Positions 6,992 through 14,860 of a stretch of DNA of 44,041 nt are shown in pieces. Made by a program: the position numbers and the translations under genes. The stretch is from positions 1 to 44,041 of IMG/VR virus record IMGVR_UViG_3300005515_000629; one strand, written 5' to 3'. This stretch comes from a virus. The notes beneath the pieces are model-generated. The model was not told the origin of the DNA. It saw only the letters and a program-made list of their open reading frames with translations, and did not search any database. Each line of letters opens with the position of its first letter. The first letter of the stretch is position 1.

Positions 6992-9969
6992 AGCGCAGCC
7001 GCCTCGGTCTTGAAACAGAACATGTCATACGTCAGGTTTGAACCGGGGCTCGATGCCAGACCCGCACCGACCGACAGGTACGAATATTTCTGGTTTCGAT
7101 AGGTTGTCTGAATGCCGCCCAGTTCAAGTGTGCCGTTTGCGAGGGTCGTGCTCGCGATGGAACTACCAACTTGCGCGGAGAAATTCCGCACAAACCCGAC
7201 CAGATTCGATGCCGTCCGAGTCGCAATCCAATCGCCGGAGGAGTCGGTGGTGCTAGTTGCTCCAGAGGCCGTCCCGCTGTTAAACCGACCAAATGGGAAA
7301 TTCGTTGAGCCTCGCGTTCTGAAGTTCGCGAGAGTGCCGTCACCGATAGAGCAATCTGCACTGGTATTGTCAGAGACGTTGCGTGCATTATCCAACGCGA
7401 TGTGCATTGAGTTCAATGTCCACAATCCGTCCGCGGCCGTCGTCGGATTGTAGGTGGACACCAGGGCGCCGGTCCCCAAGCAATCGAAGCCAGACCCCTT
7501 TGCCCAAGAGACCGTACCGACGATCGAGAAGTGATCGCCATTCCGCTTGATATTGCGAAGCGCGACATTCTGATCATAGCTTGCGTGAAGGAAGAAGCAC
7601 GACGATTGCGCGTACCATCCCCGTTGCTTCGCCATGAAGATAAGGCGGTTGTATGCTGCAAGCCAAGGCTGCGGAGGTGCCGCGAGCCCAGCCGCAAGCG
7701 TCGCGTTGAAGAACGAGAGTGTTTCGGCTTCCGGGATGAACAAGCCGCCAAACGCCAGGCGCATTGAATTCGCTGCGTCTGCCGCACAGAACGAGTTCGG
7801 GTGAATTCCGTCTACCGTCCGCACGTAGGGGTTTTTCCACAGCATGCTGTTCGCTGCCGTCATCGTCGCGGTAGCAAAATCAACATACTTGCCGGTTGCG
7901 ACGATGGACGCGTTGAAGGTCGGGACCTGCGCCGCGTTCGGACTTAGTGCTGTCTGGTTGCCCGTTGTTTTCCAGCTATCGGTTGACGTCGACATAGCAC
8001 CCAGCGCCATGCCGTAGATATTCGGAGCGTTGAACCAGCCATTGACCGTGGTCCAATCCGCGAACGCTTGAGCTGCGGTATGGGCGACGCGCGAGCCAAC
8101 GTCATTCGTTCCGAGAGCATTAAACAGGTGCGAATACGACGTGCCCAGCGACGTGATAAATGCGCGCGTCTTGGTATTCGATAACAGCAGATCGGCAGCA
8201 GCCAAGCCGCCGCGACCGATACGCACATAGGAGCAGATCGGATCAAGCATACGCGGGATCGGCCCCGTGCCGCCCTTGATCCCGACCGAAGTAATATCGC
8301 CTGTTCCCGCTGCGTTAATGCTATCGCCGAGAACGACGGCCTGCTTAGGTGACGGATGCGCAATGGTTCCGATGATGGCCGAGGGGGCGAACAATGCGGC
8401 CGTGGTCGTTTGGGCAGGGATCACGCCGGAATTGCCGAAGTCACCGGAGATAGAGCCGTTGATCACACCTACGGTGCTTGGCGCGACGAAGCAATCATGA
8501 AGTGCGATGGTGCCGCCGGAGTTCACCGCCGTGACAACCGTCCTAATCCAGTACTTGTCGCCGGCCTTGATCGTTAACCCGGCCGCATCTGTTATAAGCT
8601 GCCCGCCGTTGGGGATGATGCCGGTCGCGGCGCCGCTCATCAGAACCTGAGTAAACGTTCCTGACGGGTACTCCACAAAGCACTTGATGGTCGCGTCCGA
8701 GCCCTGGTTTAGCTCCGTGCCGCCGGTCGAGAAGGAGAGCCAGCCCAGATAGGTGATGGTGAAATTGGAAATGTCGCCTTGCGGGTCGGCGTAGTGCTCG
8801 CTGATGTAGGTGATCGGGAGCGTGCCAGTCAGGTTGCTCGACTGAGCCGAGTTCGTGAAAGTGCCATTGGCAACGATGACGTTGCTGGTCGACGTGCCAC
8901 TATAGGTCGCGGCGATCGACGGGAACGACATCGAGCCCGCGCCGGATGTCGGCTCAACACCGACCGCCAGACCGTTGAAGTACCATGCCGCATTGATCCG
9001 CCCCTGTGCGAGCAACCATGCATGGATCGGCTTCAGATCGATCGAAGTAACCACGCGATCTTGCAGATCGGTAGGCATGAAGATGATGTCGGGATATGCG
9101 CCGCTGTTCGCAGTGTCGTCGCGGGCAACCGTCCATGTAATGCCGTTGAGCGTAACCTGCCCGAGCTGAGCCCCGGTGATGCCAGATCCGATTGACGCCA
9201 CATAACTCTGGAAATACGCAGGAGCCGACAAGGCGATCTCAATCTCGACCTTGTGGTTTCCGACGCCATGAGCGTTCGCTGCATCGGTGAGGAAATAGTC
9301 GATGATGCAGACGTGGGAGTTCGCCGGGCTCGCCGAATGGCTCATATTGAGATCGAGCGATAGCGCAGTGATCGCGCTGATCTGACGCGCTGTGATTGGC
9401 GTCTGTGCGGACGTGTTAAAGTAATCACCGAAGCAAAGCTGATTGAACCCGATCGGAATACCCGGCGAGCGCGTTGGCCATGTCCAGTTCATGACGGTCC
9501 CGTTCGGGAACGTCGCCGGCTGCACGACTGCGCTGTCGCTGCCTGTCAGGACCAGCCCGGCCGCGTTATAGGGATTGAGATAGAGCGTCCAGTTACCAGA
9601 TTTGTAGTTCGTGAAATCCGGCACAGGGGTGCCAATGGCCCCCACCCCCCCAGAGACAGCAATCCGATTCAATTGCCCATATACGTCGGCACTGTAGCCG
9701 CCCCCGCCGGCCCCATAGAGACCATCGGCGAGGCGCAGGATCTGACCGTAGACATCGTTCGTATATGAGCCCGCGGCGATGCCGAGGCCAACATTGATAC
9801 GCTTCAGCTGGCCCAGGATGTCGTTGCTGTAGGCCGGCCCCGCCGGTGCGCCGACGGTATCGGCGATCCGCAGGATCTGCCCGTATTTATCATGGGAGTA
9901 GGTGTCCGCAGCGCCGGAAAGATCGGCGATCTGCAACAGCATCCCATAGATGTCGTTGGTGTACGGCAT
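6988..9969 (-). CDS. giant repeat / GH12-like / SGNH-hydrolase / LamG-like virion protein
   Basis: 993 aa. Five repeats of about 23 residues come first (1-113, core YGQLLRIAD). Residues about 118-358 resemble a GH12-type concanavalin-fold domain, ending NGLAVGVEPTSGAGSMSFPS; this is tentative. A beta-rich linker region follows. Residues about 540-735 are an SGNH/GDSL esterase-type domain with visible block I GDS (548-550), block III GTND (620-623) and block V DGIHPN (D720, H723), so Ser, Asp and His of the triad are present. The C-terminal part (about 770-990) is LamG-like. It probably binds or deacylates a host surface glycan. Its position between capsid and connector genes is unusual. Confidence 0.82.
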   Translation of the reverse strand: MPYTNDIYGMLLQIADLSGAADTYSHDKYGQILRIADTVGAPAGPAYSNDILGQLKRINVGLGIAAGSYTNDVYGQILRLADGLYGAGGGGYSADVYGQLNRIAVSGGVGAIGTPVPDFTNYKSGNWTLYLNPYNAAGLVLTGSDSAVVQPATFPNGTVMNWTWPTRSPGIPIGFNQLCFGDYFNTSAQTPITARQISAITALSLDLNMSHSASPANSHVCIIDYFLTDAANAHGVGNHKVEIEIALSAPAYFQSYVASIGSGITGAQLGQVTLNGITWTVARDDTANSGAYPDIIFMPTDLQDRVVTSIDLKPIHAWLLAQGRINAAWYFNGLAVGVEPTSGAGSMSFPSIAATYSGTSTSNVIVANGTFTNSAQSSNLTGTLPITYISEHYADPQGDISNFTITYLGWLSFSTGGTELNQGSDATIKCFVEYPSGTFTQVLMSGAATGIIPNGGQLITDAAGLTIKAGDKYWIRTVVTAVNSGGTIALHDCFVAPSTVGVINGSISGDFGNSGVIPAQTTTAALFAPSAIIGTIAHPSPKQAVVLGDSINAAGTGDITSVGIKGGTGPIPRMLDPICSYVRIGRGGLAAADLLLSNTKTRAFITSLGTSYSHLFNALGTNDVGSRVAHTAAQAFADWTTVNGWFNAPNIYGMALGAMSTSTDSWKTTGNQTALSPNAAQVPTFNASIVATGKYVDFATATMTAANSMLWKNPYVRTVDGIHPNSFCAADAANSMRLAFGGLFIPEAETLSFFNATLAAGLAAPPQPWLAAYNRLIFMAKQRGWYAQSSCFFLHASYDQNVALRNIKRNGDHFSIVGTVSWAKGSGFDCLGTGALVSTYNPTTAADGLWTLNSMHIALDNARNVSDNTSADCSIGDGTLANFRTRGSTNFPFGRFNSGTASGATSTTDSSGDWIATRTASNLVGFVRNFSAQVGSSIASTTLANGTLELGGIQTTYRNQKYSYLSVGAGLASSPGSNLTYDMFCFKTEAAAL
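9631..9969 (-). repeat. five tandem 22-23-codon repeats in the giant protein
   Basis: The encoded repeats start at residues 2-3, 24, 47, 69 and 92, each of the form Y-(T/S)-N-D-x-Y-G-Q-(L/I)-x-R-I-A-D followed by a Gly/Ala-rich turn. Copies 2 and 4 keep the full YGQILR core. The nucleotide copies differ at many third positions, so they are old repeats held at protein level. A likely role is oligomerisation or attachment of the protein to the virion. Confidence 0.85.
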
Positions 9970-9972
9970 CGA

Positions 9973-10182
9973 TTATCGCAGCTTGAGCGTATTCTGCTTG
10001 GACTGCCGGTTCACCGGCGCCGCGCCGATCGCCCGGTTGACGGGCGCCTGCATCGCCTTGGTTTCGACGACCTCTTCGACCAGGCCGCGGCCGATCAGCG
10101 TCCGCGCCTGGTTGTTCGGCATCTCGGGGATCATCTGCCCCTTGATGAACGACCCGAAGGCCTTGAGGATCTTCACCTTCAT
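9973..10182 (-). CDS. small conserved phage protein
   Basis: 69 aa from the ATG at 10182, which overlaps the previous stop as ATGA; the longer upstream reading is the shadow of the neighbouring gene. The N-terminus MKVKILKAFGSFIKGQMIPEM resembles small head-region phage proteins whose N-terminal part forms a compact SH3-like barrel, with an NNQARTLIGRGLVEEV segment next. The C-terminus is basic. The function is unknown. It sits 3 nt before the giant SGNH protein, so it may work with it. Confidence 0.75.
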   Translation of the reverse strand: MKVKILKAFGSFIKGQMIPEMPNNQARTLIGRGLVEEVVETKAMQAPVNRAIGAAPVNRQSKQNTLKLR

Positions 10183-11369
10183 GCCGCTTCTCCCGTCCAG
10201 ACATCGTCCGGCGCGCGATTGGTCGCGCTCCAGTCCTTCGCGCTCTGCCACACCGGCCTCATGTCCTGGTCGGGCCAGCGCACCATCAGCTCGAGATGGC
10301 CGATCACCACGCGCGGGGCGAGGTAGAGGCTCCTGCCCTCACGCTCCCACACCCGCCAGAAGTGGATGTCGGGATCGAGCTTGCCGTCCTTCCATTCGCC
10401 ATCCTTGTTCGGATGGCCGTGAAACCAGGGCTGCGGCAGCGCGCGCAGCGCCTCGACCTTGATCAGCGTGAGGCCGAAATGCGCCTGCCTCACCTTGACG
10501 AGATCGGTCTCGAACTCCGCGCGCTCGACATCGACGCTCTTGCCATCGTCGCAGACGGTTCGCATGCCGGCGGCAAGCCCGAACAGCGGCTGATCGGCGT
10601 GCCGGCTCGCCTGGATCGGCGCGATCGCATCAGCATCCGAATGGACCATGGCGAGCTGCAGCAGCTTCGAGACGTGACCGGCATGGAACACGCTGTCGTA
10701 ATCCAGCGTCAGCAGATAGTCCGGCGCATCCGTCTCGATCGCCCGCTCCATCACTTGCGTGAGCGACTGATCCCAGAAGGCGCCTGTGACATTCGTCAGG
10801 TCGATTCCGAGCCGCGGCAGCGCCGAGATCGCGCTATTCCACATGTCGTTGAAGCCGAGCCGCGGCGTCGTCATCACCGCCTTGACCTTCGGCCGGGCCT
10901 GCCGCGGCTTGGTGCCGGCGAGGTTCAGTGAGACCGGCAGCGCAGCACAATCGTCATCCAGCTCGGAAACCCACGACCGCAGCAGCACCAGCCCGGCAGC
11001 CGCCAGCAGCTTCTTCAGGTGAGCCTCGTCGAACAGCGCCTTGTGGAAGTCGGCGCCGTCGACCTGGCCGCCCATCACATAGCCCTCGGTCGGCTGCTGC
11101 GTCCCGTCAAGATAGCCCTGCGCGACCTTGGCGAAGTCCGGAACGGCAATGCGGAGCTCGCCGCCGGGCTTGAGCACCCTCACCCATTCCCTGATGACGT
11201 CGGCGACCTGCCCGTGCGCGAAGTGCTCAAGCACGTGACTGGCACGGACGACGTCGATGCTGTTGTCGGCGAAGGCCGGCAATGGAAATACGGTGGTGCC
11301 ATGGGCATAGCCCATCGGCAGAAAGCCATCCGGCGAGCGCGCGCCTGCGCCAAGGTCGAGCTTGGTCAT
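10179..11369 (-). CDS. methyltransferase-glycosyltransferase fusion
   Basis: 396 aa. Residues 1-150 are a class I SAM-dependent methyltransferase: motif I LDLGAGARSPDG (4-15), then NSIDVVRASHVLEHF and LKPGGELRIAVPD. Residues about 163-390 look like a GT-A-fold glycosyltransferase with a DxD-type LDYDS (D223, D225) and a downstream PDIHFWRVW. The fusion lies in the head operon, between a decoration-like gene and the giant SGNH gene. It could glycosylate or methylate virion decoration proteins or a host surface glycan. A GGGAG ribosome site lies 8 nt before the ATG. Confidence 0.85.
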   Translation of the reverse strand: MTKLDLGAGARSPDGFLPMGYAHGTTVFPLPAFADNSIDVVRASHVLEHFAHGQVADVIREWVRVLKPGGELRIAVPDFAKVAQGYLDGTQQPTEGYVMGGQVDGADFHKALFDEAHLKKLLAAAGLVLLRSWVSELDDDCAALPVSLNLAGTKPRQARPKVKAVMTTPRLGFNDMWNSAISALPRLGIDLTNVTGAFWDQSLTQVMERAIETDAPDYLLTLDYDSVFHAGHVSKLLQLAMVHSDADAIAPIQASRHADQPLFGLAAGMRTVCDDGKSVDVERAEFETDLVKVRQAHFGLTLIKVEALRALPQPWFHGHPNKDGEWKDGKLDPDIHFWRVWEREGRSLYLAPRVVIGHLELMVRWPDQDMRPVWQSAKDWSATNRAPDDVWTGEAA

Positions 11370-11473
11370 GAATCATCTCCCGTTGATGAAAGAGCCCGGA
11401 GAGAAACGCGTGCGCCGCGCCGGCCGGGGACCGGCGTTTTCGGTAGCGAGCCTAGACGCACGCTTCGCGAAGA
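11370..11473. other. intergenic segment with a GC-rich hairpin
   Basis: A perfect inverted repeat CGCCGG (11418-11423), 7-nt loop, CCGGCG (11431-11436) is followed by TTTT on the plus strand (11437-11440). Terminator-like only when read on the plus strand, where no gene ends. On the minus strand, the direction of transcription, it has no U-run and could serve as an RNA stability or processing hairpin. Confidence 0.4.
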
Positions 11474-11923
11474 TCAGGCCTCGATCAGCGCCAGCACGCC
11501 GGCTTCCGCCGCCGTGTTCGGCATCTGGTCGTTCCACGACAGATTGGCGACGCCGGTGATGGTCTGGGTGGTGCGCGGGCTGATCTGGGCGCGGATATAG
11601 CGCTTCTTGCCCTGCAGATTGAGGTTGATCTTGTAGAGGTTCGGATTGGAGGTGTCGGCGTTCGGCAAGGTGTAATCCGTGCCGGCGACGGTGCCCGTGA
11701 TATCCGAAAAGTTGGTCGCATCCGTGGTGTCGGAGTGCTGAAGCTTCAGCACCGAGGGCTTGTTCGACACCACGTCGGCGGTGGTCAGCACTAGGTCGAG
11801 CGACAGATGCCGCGAACGCGGGCCGCCGGGCGGAGACGTATCGATGTTGAGTGCAGTGGCGGTGCCGCCGTTGGTGACGGCTGCCGAGGCGATCGCCAGG
11901 GCCAGACGGGAAGAAGGACGCAT
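11474..11923 (-). CDS. capsid decoration-like structural protein
   Basis: 149 aa. An N-terminal helix-like start (MRPSSRLALAIASAAV) is followed by beta-rich sequence with a KPSVLKLQHSDTTDATNFSD block and NPNLYKINLNLQGKKRYIR. This arrangement is common in proteins encoded one or two genes after the capsid gene of rhizobial siphophages. It could be read as a weak signal peptide, but the context favours a virion decoration protein. A ribosome site AGGAGAG lies 5 nt before the ATG. Confidence 0.7.
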   Translation of the reverse strand: MRPSSRLALAIASAAVTNGGTATALNIDTSPPGGPRSRHLSLDLVLTTADVVSNKPSVLKLQHSDTTDATNFSDITGTVAGTDYTLPNADTSNPNLYKINLNLQGKKRYIRAQISPRTTQTITGVANLSWNDQMPNTAAEAGVLALIEA

Positions 11924-11969
11924 GGGTCTCTCCTGAGAGTGATTGGAGCTTGGGGCGGGTTTTTGGCTG

Positions 11970-11991
11970 CCGGCGCTGTCTTAAGCGCCGG
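11970..11991 (-). other. stem-loop holding a stop codon in its loop
   Basis: CCGGCGCT (11970-11977) pairs perfectly with AGCGCCGG (11984-11991) around a 6-nt loop. With one bulge the stem extends to GGCT/AGCC. The TAA stop of the upstream 102-aa gene lies in the loop. No U-run follows on the minus strand, so an attenuator or RNase-resistant 3' end is more likely than a simple terminator. Confidence 0.5.
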
Positions 11992-12289
11992 AGCCCTGAT
12001 CGGATGAGGCGGCAGGTTCGACCGGATCGTCGGCGGGCGCTTCGGCCTTCTCCGCCGCGGCAGCTTGCGCGGCAGCTTCCGCAGCTGCTCGTTCGGCCGC
12101 TTCCTTCTCCGCTTGCGCGGCGGCTTCCTTTGCCGCCGCCTCGGTCGCGTCGATGGCAGATCGCAGCTCTGCGAGCTGGTCGGGTGATCGCTCGATCGCG
12201 ATCTCTTCGCCCGACGCGGATTTGAGGACGATGAGCGCGCGGCCTTCGCCGCGCGCATCGATCCTCAATCCGCCACTGACGAGCCGCAA
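11981..12289 (-). CDS. small Ala/Glu-rich protein after the capsid gene
   Basis: 102 aa with a TTG start 4 nt after the capsid stop; no ATG fits the conserved N-terminus. Residues 1-45 (RLVSGGLRIDARGEG and ALIVLKSASGEEIAIER) could form a small beta domain. Residues about 48-85 form a predicted coiled coil of Ala, Glu and Lys, and the tail is acidic and Ser-rich. A role in the capsid or head is inferred from position only. Confidence 0.65.
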   Translation of the reverse strand: MRLVSGGLRIDARGEGRALIVLKSASGEEIAIERSPDQLAELRSAIDATEAAAKEAAAQAEKEAAERAAAEAAAQAAAAEKAEAPADDPVEPAASSDQGSGA

Positions 12290-12293
12290 CGGC

Positions 12294-13604
12294 CTACTCG
12301 CCCATCAACGCCACGACGGGCCCGGCGACGGTGGTGTTGCCGATGTCGTGGATGTTGATGTCGAAGCGCTCGGTCGCCTTGATCGCGATCTGATCTTCGG
12401 CGAACTTGTACTCGGTCGAGCGCGCCACCGCCATGCCGCGGCGGTTGCCGAAGGTTGCGGCGAGGCCAATATCGCCGAACAGGATCATCGCCTTGTCGGA
12501 GAGATCGGTCGTCACCGCCGGCATCGCCGGCGAGATCTCGACCGGGAAGCCGAGATACTGGTACTCGACGCGCCCGGTGATGTCGCTCTTGCTGATGCCG
12601 CCGGCGCCCTGGATGATCCGCTGGAACACGGTCGCCCACGCCAGCTGCGAGCAGTAGAAGCTCGGATTGCCCATCAGATAAGCGTATTGCGGCAACGCGC
12701 CCATCAGGCTGGCGAGGTCGTTCGAGTCGATCTCGACGAAGGTGTCGTGGCCGGAAGCCGCATCGACTGCACCCTTGAAGGTCGAGGCGCCGGCCGACAC
12801 CTGGTCCGCGAACAGCTGAAGGAAGCCGCGCGTGCCGTGGTAGGATTTGCTGCCGTCGCCGGAGAAACCCGCCGTGTCCTCGGACACCGCGAAGGCATAG
12901 GCCATTTCGCCGACCAGGATGTCGCCGATGTTGACGGCGGCGTCTTCGTCGAGCTCGGACGACATCAGCGTCAGCACGCCCCACTTGTTGGCGGTCAGCT
13001 TGACGTTGTCCCACGCCATCTGCGACTGCGTGATGGCCTCGGCCTCGCCGACCGGATAGGCGGTGAGGCCGCCGGTGCGCCGCGGCACGTTCATGGTGTC
13101 GCGGCCCATCGGCATCACGGTGCAGAGGCGGCGAAACATGCCGTACTGATCACGCAGGATGATGATCTCGGTCGAGAACTCTTCCGGCACCAGCACGCCG
13201 CCGGCGGAATTGACGCCTTCGGACTGCGCACGCTGCAACATGATGCCGTTCTCGCGGCACCAGCTATGCGCCTTCTCCGAGCCCCAGAGCGCCGCGAGCG
13301 CGAACTGCCCGAAGCGATAGGCGCGCTCGGCGGCGTCCGGACCCTTGAAGTTCTTCAGGCGCGAATGCAGCAGGCGGCGCGCCAGCGGATTCTCGGTGTT
13401 GCGCTCCGAACCGGTCGGATTTGCCGGACGCGCCAGGGCAGCACTTTCCTTCTGCGCGGCTTCCATGCGGTCGATCTTCGCCTTGATCTCGGCGATCTCG
13501 AGCTGGCAGGCTTCGTACTTGCCCTTGTCCTCGATCACCTCGTCGGTGTTGAGTTTGTCCACCGCCTTGCCGAGGGCTTGGCGGAGATCGTGCAGCTTGC
13601 TCAT
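12294..13604 (-). CDS. major capsid protein, HK97 fold
   Basis: 436 aa. The first about 75 residues are a charged helical delta (scaffold) domain of the kind the prohead protease removes. The remainder has the HK97-family features GVNSAGGVLVPEEFSTEII near residue 130, PRRTGGLTAYPVGEAEAI, a DGSKSYHGTRGFL loop, and a C-terminal domain ending in an E-loop/P-domain-like region with IAIKATERFDINIHD. It forms the icosahedral shell. A GGAG ribosome site lies 6 nt before the ATG. Confidence 0.95.
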   Translation of the reverse strand: MSKLHDLRQALGKAVDKLNTDEVIEDKGKYEACQLEIAEIKAKIDRMEAAQKESAALARPANPTGSERNTENPLARRLLHSRLKNFKGPDAAERAYRFGQFALAALWGSEKAHSWCRENGIMLQRAQSEGVNSAGGVLVPEEFSTEIIILRDQYGMFRRLCTVMPMGRDTMNVPRRTGGLTAYPVGEAEAITQSQMAWDNVKLTANKWGVLTLMSSELDEDAAVNIGDILVGEMAYAFAVSEDTAGFSGDGSKSYHGTRGFLQLFADQVSAGASTFKGAVDAASGHDTFVEIDSNDLASLMGALPQYAYLMGNPSFYCSQLAWATVFQRIIQGAGGISKSDITGRVEYQYLGFPVEISPAMPAVTTDLSDKAMILFGDIGLAATFGNRRGMAVARSTEYKFAEDQIAIKATERFDINIHDIGNTTVAGPVVALMGE

Positions 13605-13695
13605 GTCTTGCTCCGTGAGCGTTAGTGGCCGCGACTGCGGCCGGGAATCCCCGCCAAAGCGGAAGGGGAACTGGCTTACAAAAATGTTGGGATGA
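13605..13695 (-). promoter_or_regulatory. leader of the capsid gene with two small hairpins
   Basis: The 91-nt gap before the capsid gene holds GGCCGC-GACT-GCGGCC (13627-13642) and a second weaker CCGC-CAAA-GCGG stem. The capsid gene is the most highly expressed late gene, so a processing or stability element for its mRNA is a reasonable reading. No promoter can be assigned with confidence. Confidence 0.35.
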
Positions 13696-14847
13696 TCAGG
13701 CGCTCAGATCGGCGCGCAATCGCGCGGCAGCCTCGCGGCGCGCGGTCTTCTCGGCGTCGTCATCGTTCGCGGGCGGCCGCGGCGCGTCCTTCTCTTCCGT
13801 CTCCTCCACACCGACGACGCCGATCACGAGCTCGCAGGCCTGCGACATCAGGTCGTGCGCCGAGCGAAGCTTCTTCTCGTTCTCGGCGGAAATGACCTTG
13901 CCGGCACGGGGCTCGACCAGCGGCTTGCGGGCGCGGGCGCGGCGCCCGATCGCGGCGAGCTTCACCACGGCCCGTTGTGCCGGCGACAAGGCAGCCATCT
14001 CGACCGGATCATCCGTCATGATGGCCGCATCATCGTCTTCGCCGCCCAACAGCTCGGCGACCTCTTCGGCGGTCATCTCGACCAGCACCTGCCCGAGTGC
14101 CTGAAGTGCCGCGGCGAGCTTGGCCGGCACCTCGCTGGCATCGCCTTCGTATTCGGCTTCCCACTCGACGCAGTCGTGCAGGTAGCCGAGCGATTCCAGC
14201 AGCGAGGCCAGCCAGGAGACCTCGTAGAGTCCCTTGGTGGAGATGGCGTCGAACTCCGCGGCCAGGCCGAGGCTCGCAATGTCGATGCCGGCGGCCTTGG
14301 CCTGCAACAGCGCGTTGCGATTGGCGGGGATCGGAACCACGCTGACCTCGAGCAACTCCTGCTTGATGAAGTCGATGCCGCCGGGGCGGGACTTGTCCTT
14401 GGTCTGCTTCCATTCCAGCGGCTGGAAGCCGACCGACACCGAATTGATGAAGCCGCCGTCGACCAGGCGTAGCACCATGTCGGCGGCCGGATTCTCCTCC
14501 GCGGTCGCAAAGCGGATGTTGCCGACGAAGCTCTCGCCCTCGACGCCCTCGTCCTGGGTGCGGCCGATCACGTTCGTCACTTCGCTCGCATCATGCCCGA
14601 ACAGCGCGACCGAGCCCGCGGCCTTATCGAACACCCAGCCGCGCGGATTGATCGTATCGCCGTAGCGATCAACCGAGCCGTCGGAAAAGACGAACTTGCG
14701 GACGCGCGAGCCCTCCTCGATCGACTGCTCGTCTGCCGGAAGAAAGCGGCCGACGACCGCGCGAACCGCGACGCCCGGCTTGTGGCCCTTGGCGACGCGC
14801 TGCTGGAATTCACCGATGTCGACGATCTTCCGGCTGGGACTCGGCAT
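13696..14847 (-). CDS. HK97-family prohead protease with long C-terminal extension
   Basis: 383 aa from the ATG at 14847, supported by an AGGAGAT ribosome site; the upstream extension is a shadow of the portal frame. The protease core covers about 1-190. The catalytic His is H85 (ALFGHD) and the catalytic Ser is S138 in SVSVGF, followed by VSVVPIPANRNALL, as in the U35 family. Residues about 190-383 are an unusual extension, helical and acidic, with a Lys/Arg-rich stretch near 313-325. It may act as an internal scaffold. The enzyme matures the prohead by removing the capsid delta domain. Confidence 0.9.
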   Translation of the reverse strand: MPSPSRKIVDIGEFQQRVAKGHKPGVAVRAVVGRFLPADEQSIEEGSRVRKFVFSDGSVDRYGDTINPRGWVFDKAAGSVALFGHDASEVTNVIGRTQDEGVEGESFVGNIRFATAEENPAADMVLRLVDGGFINSVSVGFQPLEWKQTKDKSRPGGIDFIKQELLEVSVVPIPANRNALLQAKAAGIDIASLGLAAEFDAISTKGLYEVSWLASLLESLGYLHDCVEWEAEYEGDASEVPAKLAAALQALGQVLVEMTAEEVAELLGGEDDDAAIMTDDPVEMAALSPAQRAVVKLAAIGRRARARKPLVEPRAGKVISAENEKKLRSAHDLMSQACELVIGVVGVEETEEKDAPRPPANDDDAEKTARREAAARLRADLSA

Positions 14848-14860
14848 GTGGAATGATCTC

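Noticed and set aside
9631-9969. CRISPR-like array
   Set aside because: The repeats are in frame, contiguous and diverged at third positions, so they are protein repeats without spacers.
12153-13625. 490-aa plus-strand open frame
   Set aside because: Exact antisense of the major capsid gene; no ribosome site or recognisable domain.
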